Assembly: GCA_031553495.1 (NCBI GenBank)
Contig: JAVBLN010000037.1
Coordinates: 1-64,000 of the forward strand
From: Pinibacter sp031553495
GTDB lineage: Bacteria > Bacteroidota > Bacteroidia > Chitinophagales > Chitinophagaceae
Direction of reading: 5' to 3'
DNA: 64,000 nucleotides
The notes beneath the pieces were generated by a model, which searched no databases, was not told where the DNA came from, and worked only from the letters and a program-made list of their open reading frames with translations. Position 1 is the first letter of the stretch, and each line of letters starts with the position of its first letter. The translations under genes and the position numbers were made by a program. Below are positions 27,334 to 36,239 of the stretch, piece after piece.

Positions 27334-27999
27334 ATGGCTATAAACATAGAAGCATTTAAAAGTATAACCCGGGAGTTAACGGAAAAAAATGTTCAACTGG
27401 TGGCAGTTTCCAAAACAAAACCGGTGGAGGATATAAAAGCATTATACGATCTTGGGCAAAGAGATTTTGGAGAAAACTATGTGCAGGAAATAACAGAAAA
27501 ACAACAGCTATTACCAACAGATATTCGCTGGCATTTTATAGGACATTTACAAAGCAATAAAGTTAAATTCATTGCGCCGTTCATACACCTGGTGCATGGC
27601 GTGGACAGTTTTAAACTTTTGCAGGAAATCAACAAACAAGCTGCAAAAAATAACCGCGTTATAGATTGCCTGTTGCAGATGCATATTGCGCAGGAAGAAA
27701 CAAAATTCGGGCTTGACGAAAAAGAATTGTTTGAGGTCATACCTCAACTTTCTTCCATGAAAAATGTGAGAGTACTAGGCCTGATGGGGATGGCTTCATT
27801 TATAGATGATGCTGGCAAAGTGAGAAACGAGTTTACATATTTGAAACAAATTTTTGAACAGCTCAAAAAGAATTATGCTGCCGATAATCTTCAACCAACG
27901 ATACTTTCCATGGGCATGAGCGGCGATTATAACATGGCTATAGAAGAAGGCAGCACTATGGTAAGAATAGGAAGCCTGTTGTTTGGAGCCAGGAGCTGA
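27334..27999 (+). CDS. YggS/PROSC family PLP homeostasis protein
   Basis: A 221-residue protein of the YggS family, which binds pyridoxal phosphate and helps balance its level. The PLP lysine lies in VAVSKTKP (about residue 29). Further family motifs are FGENYVQE, WHFIGHLQSNK, LLQMHIAQEETKFG and the phosphate-binding SMGMSGDYNMAIEEGSTMVRIGS. The ATG at 27334 was chosen because the 39 residues before it in frame come from repeat words. Confidence 0.93.
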   Translation: MAINIEAFKSITRELTEKNVQLVAVSKTKPVEDIKALYDLGQRDFGENYVQEITEKQQLLPTDIRWHFIGHLQSNKVKFIAPFIHLVHGVDSFKLLQEINKQAAKNNRVIDCLLQMHIAQEETKFGLDEKELFEVIPQLSSMKNVRVLGLMGMASFIDDAGKVRNEFTYLKQIFEQLKKNYAADNLQPTILSMGMSGDYNMAIEEGSTMVRIGSLLFGARS

Positions 28000-28004
28000 G
28001 AGAG

Positions 28005-28080
28005 GTCAGAGATCAGTTGGCAGTTGGCAGTAGACAGTAGAGAAAACAGAGATCAGAAGACAGCGGAGCTGTTCGATATG
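28005..28080. repeat. Short-word tract (CAGTTGGCAGTAGACAG)
   Basis: GAGGTCAGAGATCAG, GTTGGCAGTTGGCAGTAG and AGAGATCAGAAGACAG words after the YggS gene. No terminator-grade hairpin found in it. Confidence 0.6.
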
Positions 28081-28111
28081 TTAGCACAACGCTTGTAGAA
28101 CAGCATCGCTG

Positions 28112-28216
28112 TTTAACCACAAGGGGCACAATAGAGGCTCAAGGTACACAAGGGTTTGCTGAATTGTTACCAACCCTTGTGAGCCTTATGCTTTCTTGGT
28201 GAACCTTGTGGTTAAA
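28112..28216. repeat. Long hairpin (TTTAACCACAAGG type)
   Basis: Three nested arms: TTTAACCACAAGG with CCTTGTGGTTAAA (28112-28124 and 28204-28216), AGGCTCA with TGAGCCT, and ACAAGGGTT with AACCCTTGT. It resembles the 'accacaaggcacacaag' environmental repeat type. Confidence 0.75.
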
Positions 28217-28258
28217 ATAAATTGAGAATGGAGAGTTGAGAATGGAGAATGCTCATAG

Positions 28259-28388
28259 CTGGCGCAGGTCTCCTGACCTGTGCCCACGCGTTACTTGACT
28301 AATAACTAAAAAAAAAGTTCATTGACAACATCCTTACTTTCAGGTAAAATAAGTAACGACTAGGCAAAGGCCGGGAGGCCTGCGCCAG
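28259..28388. repeat. Nested inverted repeat, MITE-like
   Basis: 130-bp unit with outer arms CTGGCGCAGGTCTCC / GGAGGCCTGCGCCAG (one mismatch) and inner arms CGTTACTT / AAGTAACG. GC-rich ends differ from the AT-rich surroundings. No open reading frame inside and no target duplication could be judged. Confidence 0.65.
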
Positions 28389-28453
28389 ATGTAGCGCCGC
28401 CATCTTCAATTTCTGACTTCTCTGCTGCCCGTGGCCCACTGTCACCAGCCCAC

Positions 28454-28525
28454 TAAAGTTCCTGCCGTACAAGTGAGTGACACAACGATGCTTAATAGTA
28501 GCACTACCGCCGGTCCCAAAAAAAA
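28454..28525 (-). repeat. CAE copy 13 (-), tail III
   Basis: TAAAGTTCCTGCCG, standard core and left arm, GGTCCC plus A-run. It overlaps an in-frame N-terminal extension of the glnS reading frame, which shows that extension is not coding. Confidence 0.92.
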
Positions 28526-28628
28526 TTGCACATCGTATATAGATGTGCCGGACCGGGAATGCACCCGGCGGCTTCATCAGTATGCGCCAAAAGCCTTAAA
28601 TTCGCAAGTCCAAAAGGCATTTAAAACT

Positions 28629-30305
28629 ATGAGCGAGATTAAGAAAGAAGAAGAAAAGTCTCTCAATTTCCTGGAAGAAATTATTGAAGAAGATTTGAAT
28701 AGAGGCCGTTATAAGAGCATTCTGACGCGTTTTCCGCCAGAGCCAAATGGTTATTTACATATAGGCCATGCCAAAAGCATTTGCCTCAATTTTGGCCTGG
28801 CACAGAAATATGGCGGCAAAACCAACCTTCGCTTTGATGACACCAATCCCGTTACGGAAGATACCGAATATGTGGATAGCATAAAGGAAGACATACAATG
28901 GCTGGGCTTTAAATGGGCCAGGGAATTGTATGCATCTGATTATTTTGAGCAACTATACAACTTTGCGATTGCGCTTATTCAAAAAGGATTGGCGTATGTG
29001 GATGACAGCACTTCGGAGGAAATTGCGCAGCAAAAGGGCACCCCCACCGAGCCGGGCATTGCCAATACATACCGATCAAGAAGTGTGGAAGAAAATATGC
29101 GGTTGTTTACTGAAATGCGTGAAGGAAAGTATAAAGACGGAGAAAAAGTTCTGCGTGCAAAAATTGATTTGGCTTCGCCAAACATGCATATGCGCGACCC
29201 GATCTTATATCGCATTAAACATGCACACCATCACCGCACGGGCGACAAATGGTGCATTTACCCGATGTATGATTTTGCACACGGACAAAGCGACAGCATT
29301 GAGAATATTACGCATTCCATTTGTACGCTTGAATTTATACCGCACCGCCCATTGTATGATTGGTTTATTGAAAAGCTGGAAATTTTCCCTTCGCATCAAT
29401 ATGAGTTTTCAAGGCTTAATCTTACCTACACGGTAATGAGTAAACGAAAACTAAAACAACTGGTAGAAGAGAAATATGTAACTGCATGGGATGATCCGCG
29501 AATGCCTACTATTAGCGGCTTTCGCAGGCGCGGCTACACTCCTCGAAGTATACATGTGTTTGCAGATAAAATTGGCGTGGCCAAACGTGAAAACCTGATT
29601 GATGTATCGCTACTGGAATTTTGTATTCGGGAAGATCTTAATAAAACATCCATACGGCGCATGGTGGTGTTTGATCCGCTGAAAGTGGTGATTACAAACT
29701 TTGAGGCCGCTATGGAAATTTTAAAAGGCGAAAACAATCCGGAAGATCCTCATACCACTTACCGCGATATTCCGTTTAGCCGCGAAATTTATATAGAACG
29801 CGAAGACTTTATGGAAGTGGCTCCAAAGAAATTCTTCCGTTTGGCGCCGGGACAAATGGTTCGTTTGAAACACGCTTATATTATTAAGTGTGATGATTTT
29901 GTGAAAGATGCCAATGGTAATATTACCGAACTTCAATGTTCGTACATACCGGAAAGCAAAAGTGGCAGCGATACCAGCGGCATTCATGTAAAAGGCACTC
30001 TGCACTGGGTAAGTGTTCCTCATGCAATTAATGCAGAAGTAAGATTGTATGACAGATTGTTTAAAGTGGAGGACCCATCCAGCGAAGAAGGCGATTTTAA
30101 AGATTATATAAATCCTAATTCACTTGATGTGGTAGAAACCGTGTATGCAGAGCCTGCGTTGAAACAATCGAAATTTGATGACCGTTACCAGTTCCTGCGG
30201 AAAGGTTATTTCTGCCTTGATAAAGATACTTCGGAAGAAAAACTTGTTTTCAACAGAACGGTAACGCTGAAAGATACCTGGGCGAAGGAAGTGAAGAAAG
30301 GGTAA
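28629..30305 (+). CDS. glnS: Glutaminyl-tRNA synthetase
   Basis: A 558-residue class I tRNA synthetase that charges tRNA-Gln directly. The HIGH motif is in PPEPNGYLHIGHAKS, the KMSKS equivalent is VMSKRKL, and the GlnRS-specific FDDTNP is present, followed by the C-terminal beta-barrel anticodon domain (from about 345). ATG 28629 (MSEIKKEEEKS) is the start: the upstream in-frame stretch contains CAE copy 13. A 13-bp hairpin terminator follows. Confidence 0.95.
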   Translation: MSEIKKEEEKSLNFLEEIIEEDLNRGRYKSILTRFPPEPNGYLHIGHAKSICLNFGLAQKYGGKTNLRFDDTNPVTEDTEYVDSIKEDIQWLGFKWARELYASDYFEQLYNFAIALIQKGLAYVDDSTSEEIAQQKGTPTEPGIANTYRSRSVEENMRLFTEMREGKYKDGEKVLRAKIDLASPNMHMRDPILYRIKHAHHHRTGDKWCIYPMYDFAHGQSDSIENITHSICTLEFIPHRPLYDWFIEKLEIFPSHQYEFSRLNLTYTVMSKRKLKQLVEEKYVTAWDDPRMPTISGFRRRGYTPRSIHVFADKIGVAKRENLIDVSLLEFCIREDLNKTSIRRMVVFDPLKVVITNFEAAMEILKGENNPEDPHTTYRDIPFSREIYIEREDFMEVAPKKFFRLAPGQMVRLKHAYIIKCDDFVKDANGNITELQCSYIPESKSGSDTSGIHVKGTLHWVSVPHAINAEVRLYDRLFKVEDPSSEEGDFKDYINPNSLDVVETVYAEPALKQSKFDDRYQFLRKGYFCLDKDTSEEKLVFNRTVTLKDTWAKEVKKG

Positions 30306-30365
30306 AGATGGAATTGAAGTTCGCTGAACCAAGAGGAATTGTTTTTTATTATTATTCAAACTAAA

Positions 30366-30408
30366 AAAAGTCCTTGTGAAGATTTTTTATATCCCACAAG
30401 GACTTTTC
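30366..30408 (+). terminator. Terminator of glnS
   Basis: 13-bp stem AAAAGTCCTTGTG / CACAAGGACTTTT, 16-base AT-rich loop, short T-run at the end. A-run on the left. Confidence 0.75.
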
Positions 30409-30534
30409 AATTCTGCTTTGCCAAACTAATTTGCAAAACAGTAATTCCCTGATATAAAAAATTTGTATCTTCAAGAGAACTTCTTACCCCGAATCGCAGT
30501 TAATCTTTACAAATTCAGTCCAAAAGAAAATTAT

Positions 30535-31146
30535 ATGAAACAAATCATTCCAATCGTATTACTGTTTTTTTCAACAACAGCCTTTTCACAAAAAACAGTT
30601 ACCGAACAATTTCAAAAAATTACCACAATGGAGCAGGCGCAAAAATTTATTGATGACAATGCGCCACTTAAACCGGTTATTTTTAACGTAACAGCCGGTA
30701 AAGACAGTTCGATTATTGCCAAACGCATATTGCGCCAGGCAAAAGGAACTGTTTTCAACGTAGGATATGTTACTTACAAGGTGTTGGAATCAGAAGAGTC
30801 TGTTAAGTACAGGGCGAGTTATATCTTTCTCGATGGCGGTTCTTTAACACCGGCCGAAGTTGATAGTTTAAAGAAAGTTATCGTTAAAAAAGCTAACGAC
30901 GGCGAATCTTTCCAGGCGCTTTCCGATCAATACACTATGGATGGCAATACCACTCATGGCGATACAGGCTGGTTCTTTGGAGTGGAAATGATGCCGGAAG
31001 AATTCCAGGATGCTGTTGCCAAACATAAAACCGGCGAAATCTTTTTTGTGGATGTTCCCGAAAGACAATGGCATTACATTGTTAAGAAAACATACGATGA
31101 TGATCTCAAGAAAGAGATGACCGTGCTTCGGGCAAACGGCAGATAA
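30535..31146 (+). CDS. Secreted parvulin-type peptidylprolyl isomerase
   Basis: A 203-residue protein. A signal peptide (MKQIIPIVLLFFSTTAFSQ) is followed by an N-terminal helical part and a parvulin domain (about 95-200). Parvulin features seen: YRASYIFLDGG opening strand, DGESFQALSDQYTMDG, GDTGWFFGVEMMPEEFQDAV and KTGEIFFVDV. It would fold or chaperone exported proteins in the periplasm. ATG 30535 gives the clear signal peptide. It stands alone, and its downstream end carries CAE copy 14. Confidence 0.85.
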   Translation: MKQIIPIVLLFFSTTAFSQKTVTEQFQKITTMEQAQKFIDDNAPLKPVIFNVTAGKDSSIIAKRILRQAKGTVFNVGYVTYKVLESEESVKYRASYIFLDGGSLTPAEVDSLKKVIVKKANDGESFQALSDQYTMDGNTTHGDTGWFFGVEMMPEEFQDAVAKHKTGEIFFVDVPERQWHYIVKKTYDDDLKKEMTVLRANGR

Positions 31147-31152
31147 GAGGCT

Positions 31153-31228
31153 GCCCCATAGCATTCCTGCCGTACAAGTGAGTGACACAACGATGCTCAA
31201 TAGCAGCACCGCCGCCGGTTCCAAAAAA
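31153..31228 (-). repeat. CAE copy 14 (-)
   Basis: Type A with extra C/G changes (CATTCCTGCCG, GATGCTCAATAGCAGCACCG). It lies between the convergent parvulin and sucC genes. It is one of two minus copies that are not the first minus after a plus copy. Confidence 0.9.
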
Positions 31229-31272
31229 TAACGCCATATATTATACTGTATGAGGTATACCAAGGCATACAA

Positions 31273-31328
31273 ATAAAAAAGTTGTTTGAATTAATACCAC
31301 CAATGCGTTTTATTAATTCAAACAACTT
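31273..31328 (-). terminator. Terminator of sucC
   Basis: 18-bp perfect stem between 31279-31296 and 31311-31328, 14-base loop, with a T-run on the minus strand after the stem (A-run at 31275-31280). Confidence 0.8.
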
Positions 31329-31350
31329 ATACAACAATATCGGTAACCGC

Positions 31351-32562
31351 CTACGCTACGGCTTTATTAACAAGGGCTGCGGCTTCGCTTAGCAAAATGG
31401 CGCTTTGCACTTTCAGGCCGCTTTCATCAATCAGCTTTTTAGCCTCTTCGGCATTGGTGCCTTGCAGGCGCACAATAATTGGAATATTAATATTACCAAG
31501 GCTTTTGTACGCATCTATCACGCCCTGCGCCACACGGTCGCAACGCACAATACCTCCAAAAATATTAATGAGTATAGCTTTTACTTTCGGATCTTTTAGT
31601 ATTATACGGAAACCGGCTTCCACGGTTTGAGCATTTGCAGAACCGCCCACATCCAAAAAGTTGGCTGGCTCGCCACCGCTTAGTTTGATCATATCCATGG
31701 TAGCCATGGCAAGTCCGGCGCCATTTACCATACAACCCACATTGCCATCAAGCTTCACAAAATTCAGATTGAATTTTCCCGCTTCCACTTCTGTAGGATC
31801 TTCTTCAGACAAATCACGCATTGCCACCAGGTCGGGATGACGGGTAAGCGAATTGTCGTCAAGATTCATTTTGCAATCAACCGCTATGATCTTTTCGTCG
31901 CTGGTTTTAAACAGGGGATTTATTTCAAGCATGCTGCAATCCAGTCCGGTAAATGCATTGTAAAGATTGGTAACGAATTTCACACAGCTTTTAAACGCTT
32001 CGCCGCCAAGTCCCAGATTGAAAGCTATTTTTCGTGCCTGGAAAGGTTGAAGTCCGCCACCGGGATGCACCCATTCTTTAAATATTTTTTCAGGAGTTTT
32101 ATGAGCCACTTCTTCAATATCCATTCCGCCTTCGGTGCTGTACATAATTACATTCTGACCTTTCGCCCTATCGAGCAAAATACTCAAATAAAATTCCTTT
32201 ACCGGGTTGGGACCTTCATAATACACATCCTGCGCAACCAGTACTTTATTTACTACTTTTCCCGCTTCGCCGGTTTGTATGGTTACCAAAGTTCCACCAA
32301 GTATATTTTGAGCGATTCCTTTGATATCATCTGCACTTTTTCCGACCGCCACACCTCGTTGTTCGGTGCCGCGTATTTTACCTTTACCACGGCCACCCGC
32401 GTGTATTTGCGCTTTCACCACCGCAAAGGGGCCGCCATATTGGGTTTTAATTTGCTTATAAGCTTCTTCGGCTTCGCTGGGGGTATCGCAGGCAATACCT
32501 TCCTGTACTGGCACATTATATTTTTTCAGCAATTCTTTGGCTTGATACTCATGAAGATTCAT
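31351..32562 (-). CDS. sucC: Succinyl-CoA synthetase beta subunit
   Basis: A 403-residue ATP-grasp subunit that makes succinate and nucleoside triphosphate from succinyl-CoA in the citric-acid cycle. Motifs: the N-terminal MNLHEYQAKELLKKY, VVKAQIHAGGRGKGKI in the nucleotide fold, LEINPLF, FLDVGGSANAQTVEAGF and INIFGGIVRCDRVAQG. All match SucC, with normal length. The alpha subunit gene is not adjacent. Its 3' end has a strong hairpin terminator. Confidence 0.96.
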   Translation of the reverse strand: MNLHEYQAKELLKKYNVPVQEGIACDTPSEAEEAYKQIKTQYGGPFAVVKAQIHAGGRGKGKIRGTEQRGVAVGKSADDIKGIAQNILGGTLVTIQTGEAGKVVNKVLVAQDVYYEGPNPVKEFYLSILLDRAKGQNVIMYSTEGGMDIEEVAHKTPEKIFKEWVHPGGGLQPFQARKIAFNLGLGGEAFKSCVKFVTNLYNAFTGLDCSMLEINPLFKTSDEKIIAVDCKMNLDDNSLTRHPDLVAMRDLSEEDPTEVEAGKFNLNFVKLDGNVGCMVNGAGLAMATMDMIKLSGGEPANFLDVGGSANAQTVEAGFRIILKDPKVKAILINIFGGIVRCDRVAQGVIDAYKSLGNINIPIIVRLQGTNAEEAKKLIDESGLKVQSAILLSEAAALVNKAVA

Positions 32563-32682
32563 ATCAGAATATTTGTTTGCGAAAATAGGGAAAATGATTT
32601 TATTGAGCTACATCATGTTTGAGTAATGAGCGATGTCTGACATCTGATCCCTGATTTGGATTTGAGCATAAACGCACTCAAT

Positions 32683-32720
32683 AAAAAAAGCTTAAAAACC
32701 GTATAAAGTTTTTAAGCTTT
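32683..32720 (-). terminator. Terminator of the OmpA-like lipoprotein gene
   Basis: 13-bp stem AAAGCTTAAAAAC / GTTTTTAAGCTTT (32687-32699, 32708-32720) with an 8-base loop and minus-strand T-run. Confidence 0.8.
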
Positions 32721-32739
32721 CTATCTTCAAATCGAAAAA

Positions 32740-33621
32740 TTATTTTTTCATTCTCGGCAACACACTCCAATATATCAATACAATGCGCCGGCGTTCATCA
32801 ATGGGTTTATAGTCGGTTATATTGCCGGCAGGTAGTTGTTCTCCTTTTCCTATGGAGAAAAATGAAGTTAACAAATTGGAATTTGGATAATTACTTCTAT
32901 TCAGCCTGTATTGAGTTCTTATAATACCGGTAATTGCATTCGCTCTCCTATTCGACATTTCAATATTCATTTGAACACGTGATGGCGATGTTGTAGCTAT
33001 TTTGGAGGCCAGATCTTTATACAATGGACTGTTTGGCACATAATCTTGTTCATCAGCGTAACCAACTATTACGAAAGATGCATACAAATTATACTGAGAG
33101 TGCTTTGCCGAAAAATCCAGGACGGCATTAACCACATCACGCAGAAGATTTTCAGCAGTTGCATTATCAGAAACACGATATTCGCCCGGAGCAAAAAACA
33201 CTGCAGTATTTAATTTGGCAAATGTGTTGGCTGCAAGCAGTTCGTCAAAAAATACGATATTCTCCAAATCTGCTTTATATAAACCGCTTACATAATTGTA
33301 GTATGCTTTAGCCCTTTCAATTTCTCTTTTCCTTTTAAAACCGGTAGAGGCCAGCGCATCATAGTGTTGCATACGACTCCGAATACTATCACGAAGCTCT
33401 TTAATATAACTATGAATTGTAGAATCAGTTTTATCATCAAGCTCGCCGTTAGCAAACTTTGTGCGGCTTTTAGATTCTATTGAATCAAGCCGTTGAAGCA
33501 AAGCAATATCATTTCGTTTTTGCCGGTCTGTTTCAGCTTTAATAGATTGTGTTTTTTTATTGCTGACACAGCTGGTAAATAAAGCCATAGCAATAAAGCC
33601 GACAGAAATAATTCTTTTCAT
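32740..33621 (-). CDS. Lipoprotein with OmpA-like C-terminal domain
   Basis: A 293-residue lipoprotein. Lipobox ALFTSC, with the lipidated cysteine at residue 18. A helical, charged region follows (about 25-110). The C-terminal half has a divergent OmpA-like peptidoglycan-binding domain: FVIVGYADEQ in place of GHTD, SNRRANAITGIIR, and DERRRIVLIYW for the usual NRRVE. One of the family's two key residues is changed in wording but the order is right. It may tie the outer membrane to peptidoglycan (inference). A terminator ends the gene. Confidence 0.75.
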   Translation of the reverse strand: MKRIISVGFIAMALFTSCVSNKKTQSIKAETDRQKRNDIALLQRLDSIESKSRTKFANGELDDKTDSTIHSYIKELRDSIRSRMQHYDALASTGFKRKREIERAKAYYNYVSGLYKADLENIVFFDELLAANTFAKLNTAVFFAPGEYRVSDNATAENLLRDVVNAVLDFSAKHSQYNLYASFVIVGYADEQDYVPNSPLYKDLASKIATTSPSRVQMNIEMSNRRANAITGIIRTQYRLNRSNYPNSNLLTSFFSIGKGEQLPAGNITDYKPIDERRRIVLIYWSVLPRMKK

Positions 33622-34036
33622 AAAAGGTAATATATACTTTCAAAGGATAAACAGAAACACTTGTTTTTAGTGCCAGTGTTTTTATTTATGATTGTCGAAA
33701 TTACAAAAAAATATATTGGCTCCGATGAAAGTAACTTTAGTGGAATATTATAAGCGTCAAAATGGCCGCTTCAATAGACCAATTCACAATTATTAAAATA
33801 TTATATAAAAATCCTATAGCCTCATTCTCAGTTTAAAGTTCTGATAATCACACTTTCCGGAGACGGGCCAAAAATAAAACTAATTCATATTTTTTTATTT
33901 TTTCTACCCCAATTTTCAAAAAAACCTTGGAAAAGCAATAGTTTTTGGAATATGCTCCGATCCAGGGTTAAGCTATTGAAAAAATAAACGCAAATTTGCC
34001 GTTAAACTATTGAATCCAATAAAAATTTCAAAACGG
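33622..34036. other. 415-bp gap without repeats
   Basis: AT-rich divergent promoter region between the lipoprotein gene and the YkgJ-type gene. No CAE, hairpin or reading frame seen. A TTG 27 bases before the ATG at 34037 is a possible alternative start of the YkgJ-type protein. Confidence 0.55.
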
Positions 34037-34519
34037 ATGGGAAAAGACCTTCTTTATAATTGGGAAAAAAGATCGATGGAAAAGCAAAAGCATTATAAAA
34101 GCTTTTTGCAACGTGCCAATAAAAATAAAGTACTAAAGCAACTGCCGGCATTGCATAATGAAGCCTTTACCCATGTAGATTGCCTGGATTGCGCCAACTG
34201 TTGCAAAGGTTATTCGCCGCGCTTCAAAACACCGGATATAAAACGCATCAGCAAGCATTTAAAGCTCAAGGAAGGAGACTTTATTGCAAAATATCTGCGC
34301 CTTGATAATGACGGCGATTTCGTGGCACAACAAACTCCCTGCCCATTTTTAGGCAGCGATAATTATTGCAGTATTTATGAAGAACGCCCATCCGATTGTG
34401 AGCGTTTTCCCTACACCGATGAAGATGTTATTCTTAAAAGAGTTCAAATCACATTAAAAAACTCCACATTTTGCCCTGCAGTATATTATGTGTTGGAAAA
34501 ACTGACAGATTGCCGGTAG
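34037..34519 (+). CDS. YkgJ-type CxxCxxCC cluster protein
   Basis: A 160-residue protein of the YkgJ family, a likely zinc or iron-sulfur binder. Cysteines seen: DCLDCANCCKG (CxxCxxCC), then TPCPFLG, NYCSIYEERPSDCERFP, and CPA near the end. Role in metal handling or RNA/protein modification is not settled. The ATG at 34037 is preferred to a TTG upstream. It converges with the acyl-CoA dehydrogenase gene. Confidence 0.8.
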   Translation: MGKDLLYNWEKRSMEKQKHYKSFLQRANKNKVLKQLPALHNEAFTHVDCLDCANCCKGYSPRFKTPDIKRISKHLKLKEGDFIAKYLRLDNDGDFVAQQTPCPFLGSDNYCSIYEERPSDCERFPYTDEDVILKRVQITLKNSTFCPAVYYVLEKLTDCR

Positions 34520-34663
34520 CAGGGCTGGTTGCAGGTTACAGGTTGCAAGTGTTTCCGTGTAACACTCATTTATTCATTTAAGTTTAAGCTTCCAAAATTT
34601 TATAAGGCATGGTTGAACCTGTAACCTGCATCTTGCTACCTGTAACCTGTAACCTGCTACTTC
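34514..34663. repeat. Degenerate inverted repeat (GGTTACAGGTTGC / CCTGTAACCTGC)
   Basis: Left arm GCAGGTTACAGGTTGCAAG and right arm CTGTAACCTGTAACCTGC face each other across about 60 bp. It may terminate both convergent genes (inference). Confidence 0.55.
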
Positions 34664-35811
34664 AGAATCGCCCTGCTTATTACAATCCGTTGCACTTCGC
34701 TGGTGCCTTCATATATCTGAGTAATTTTAGCATCGCGCATAAGACGCTCCACATGGTATTCTTTCACAAAACCATATCCACCGTGAATTTGCACTGCTTC
34801 CGTTGTCACCCACATCGCAGTTTCAGATGCATACACTTTTGCTATAGAAGAACTAAGCGCATAATCTCTTTTTTGATCTTTTTCCCATGCCGCCTTCAAA
34901 CATAAAAGCCTGGTAGCTTCTATTCTTGTTGCCATGTCGGCCAGTTTAAATTGGATGGCCTGGTGATGCATAATTTCTTTACCAAACGATTTTCTTTCCT
35001 TTGAATATTTCAATGCCAGTTCATAAGCGCCACTGGCAATACCCAATGCCTGGGAGGCAATACCAATACGGCCACCCGCTAAGGTTTTCATAGCAAATGA
35101 GAAACCGGAACCATCCGCGCCTATGCGGTTTTCCTTAGGCACTTTTACATCAGCAAACGAAATGCTGTGTGTATCGCTGCCACGAATACCCATTTTATTT
35201 TCTTTTGCTCCCACTATAATTCCCGGTGTGTTTTTTTCAACAATAAAAGCGTTAATACCATGACTACCCTTCGAAATATCCGTTTGCGCCATCACAATGT
35301 AAACAGATGCGGAGCTACCTCCGGTAATCCAGTTTTTAGTGCCATTCAATAAATAACAATCACCATTATCTTCTGCGGTGGTTCTTTGAGAAGTGGCATC
35401 GCTACCCGCTTCGGGCTCACTTAGTAAAAATGCGCCGATGTATAATTCACCATCTTTTTTTCCCTGAGCCAGAGGCGTTAGATATTTTCGCTTTTGCTCT
35501 TCTGACCCATAAGTTTCAAGGCCCCAGCACACAAGACTGTTATTTACGCTCATAATCACACTCGCGCTTGCATCCACTTTACTAATTTCTTCCATAGCAA
35601 GCACGTAACTTATGGTGTCCATACCGGCACCCCCGTAATCCGGACTTACCATCATACCCATAAATCCTAAATCGGCAAGTTGTTCTATTTGTTCTTTGGG
35701 AAATTTTTGGTGTTCATCTCTTTCTATTACACCCGGAAAGCATACATTTTGTGCAAAATCCCTGGCCGCTTTTTGAATCATTAAATGTTCTTCGTTGAAT
35801 TGAAATTCCAT
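34657..35811 (-). CDS. Acyl-CoA dehydrogenase
   Basis: A 384-residue flavoprotein for the first step of fatty-acid beta-oxidation. Seen: LSEPEAGSDATSQRTTAEDNG (FAD/substrate-loop signature), NGTKNWITGG, the PKENRIG loop, and QIHGGYGFVKEYHVERLMRDAKITQIYEGTSEVQR with the C-terminal catalytic-region signature. The glutamate of YEGTSE is the likely catalytic base. The ATG at 35811 (MEFQFNEEHL) matches the usual start, ten residues inside the longest frame. Substrate chain length is unknown. Confidence 0.95.
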   Translation of the reverse strand: MEFQFNEEHLMIQKAARDFAQNVCFPGVIERDEHQKFPKEQIEQLADLGFMGMMVSPDYGGAGMDTISYVLAMEEISKVDASASVIMSVNNSLVCWGLETYGSEEQKRKYLTPLAQGKKDGELYIGAFLLSEPEAGSDATSQRTTAEDNGDCYLLNGTKNWITGGSSASVYIVMAQTDISKGSHGINAFIVEKNTPGIIVGAKENKMGIRGSDTHSISFADVKVPKENRIGADGSGFSFAMKTLAGGRIGIASQALGIASGAYELALKYSKERKSFGKEIMHHQAIQFKLADMATRIEATRLLCLKAAWEKDQKRDYALSSSIAKVYASETAMWVTTEAVQIHGGYGFVKEYHVERLMRDAKITQIYEGTSEVQRIVISRAILK

Positions 35812-35925
35812 ATAGCTGTTATGTTTTTGAATATTTTTCAATTCAAATATATTGGAATGTCGCTTAACTAACTAATAGTTGTTAGTTAAATTTGAAACAC
35901 CCTGCTTTGAAATTGTGGAAATATG

Positions 35926-35999
35926 TTGGGACAGGCGGTAGTAATGCTAATCATCTTTTGTTGTGTCACTCACTTGTACAACAGTAATGCTATTGGGCA
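35926..35999 (+). repeat. CAE copy 15 (+)
   Basis: Type A with diverged left arm (GCGGTAGTAATGCTAATC) and right arm GTACAACAGTAATGC. It faces copy 16 across a 150-bp inverted short-word tract. Confidence 0.88.
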
Positions 36000-36000
36000 A

Positions 36001-36150
36001 GTGGGCAGTTGACAGTAGGCAGTTGACAGTAGAGAGGAAGTCAGAAATCAGAGAGACATTTTCAGATCAGCTCTGATTTCTGCCAACTGCCAGCTGACTT
36101 CTGATCTCTCTACTGCCCGCTGCCTACTGCCTACTGTCAACCGCCCACTA
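36001..36150. repeat. Short-word inverted tract between CAE copies 15 and 16
   Basis: Left: GGGCAGTTGACAGTAGGC words and CAGAAATCAGAG. Right: CTCTGATTTCTGCC and CTACTGTCAACCGCCCAC words. The halves are inverted complements, so the whole 35926-36224 segment is close to a 300-bp palindrome. Confidence 0.75.
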
Positions 36151-36224
36151 AAGTTACAACCGTACAAGTGAGTGACACAACGATGCTTAATAGCAGCACA
36201 AATGCTGGTTCCCAACAAAAAAAA
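36151..36224 (-). repeat. CAE copy 16 (-), tail III
   Basis: AAGTTACAACCG, standard core, diverged left arm AATAGCAGCACAAATGCTGG, CCCAACAAAAAAAA end. Confidence 0.9.
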
Positions 36225-36239
36225 TTACATTTTCAGAGA

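Noticed and set aside
28431..28628. 66-residue N-terminal extension of the glnS frame
   Set aside because: It contains CAE copy 13 and short-word repeats; the ATG at 28629 gives a normal GlnRS start.
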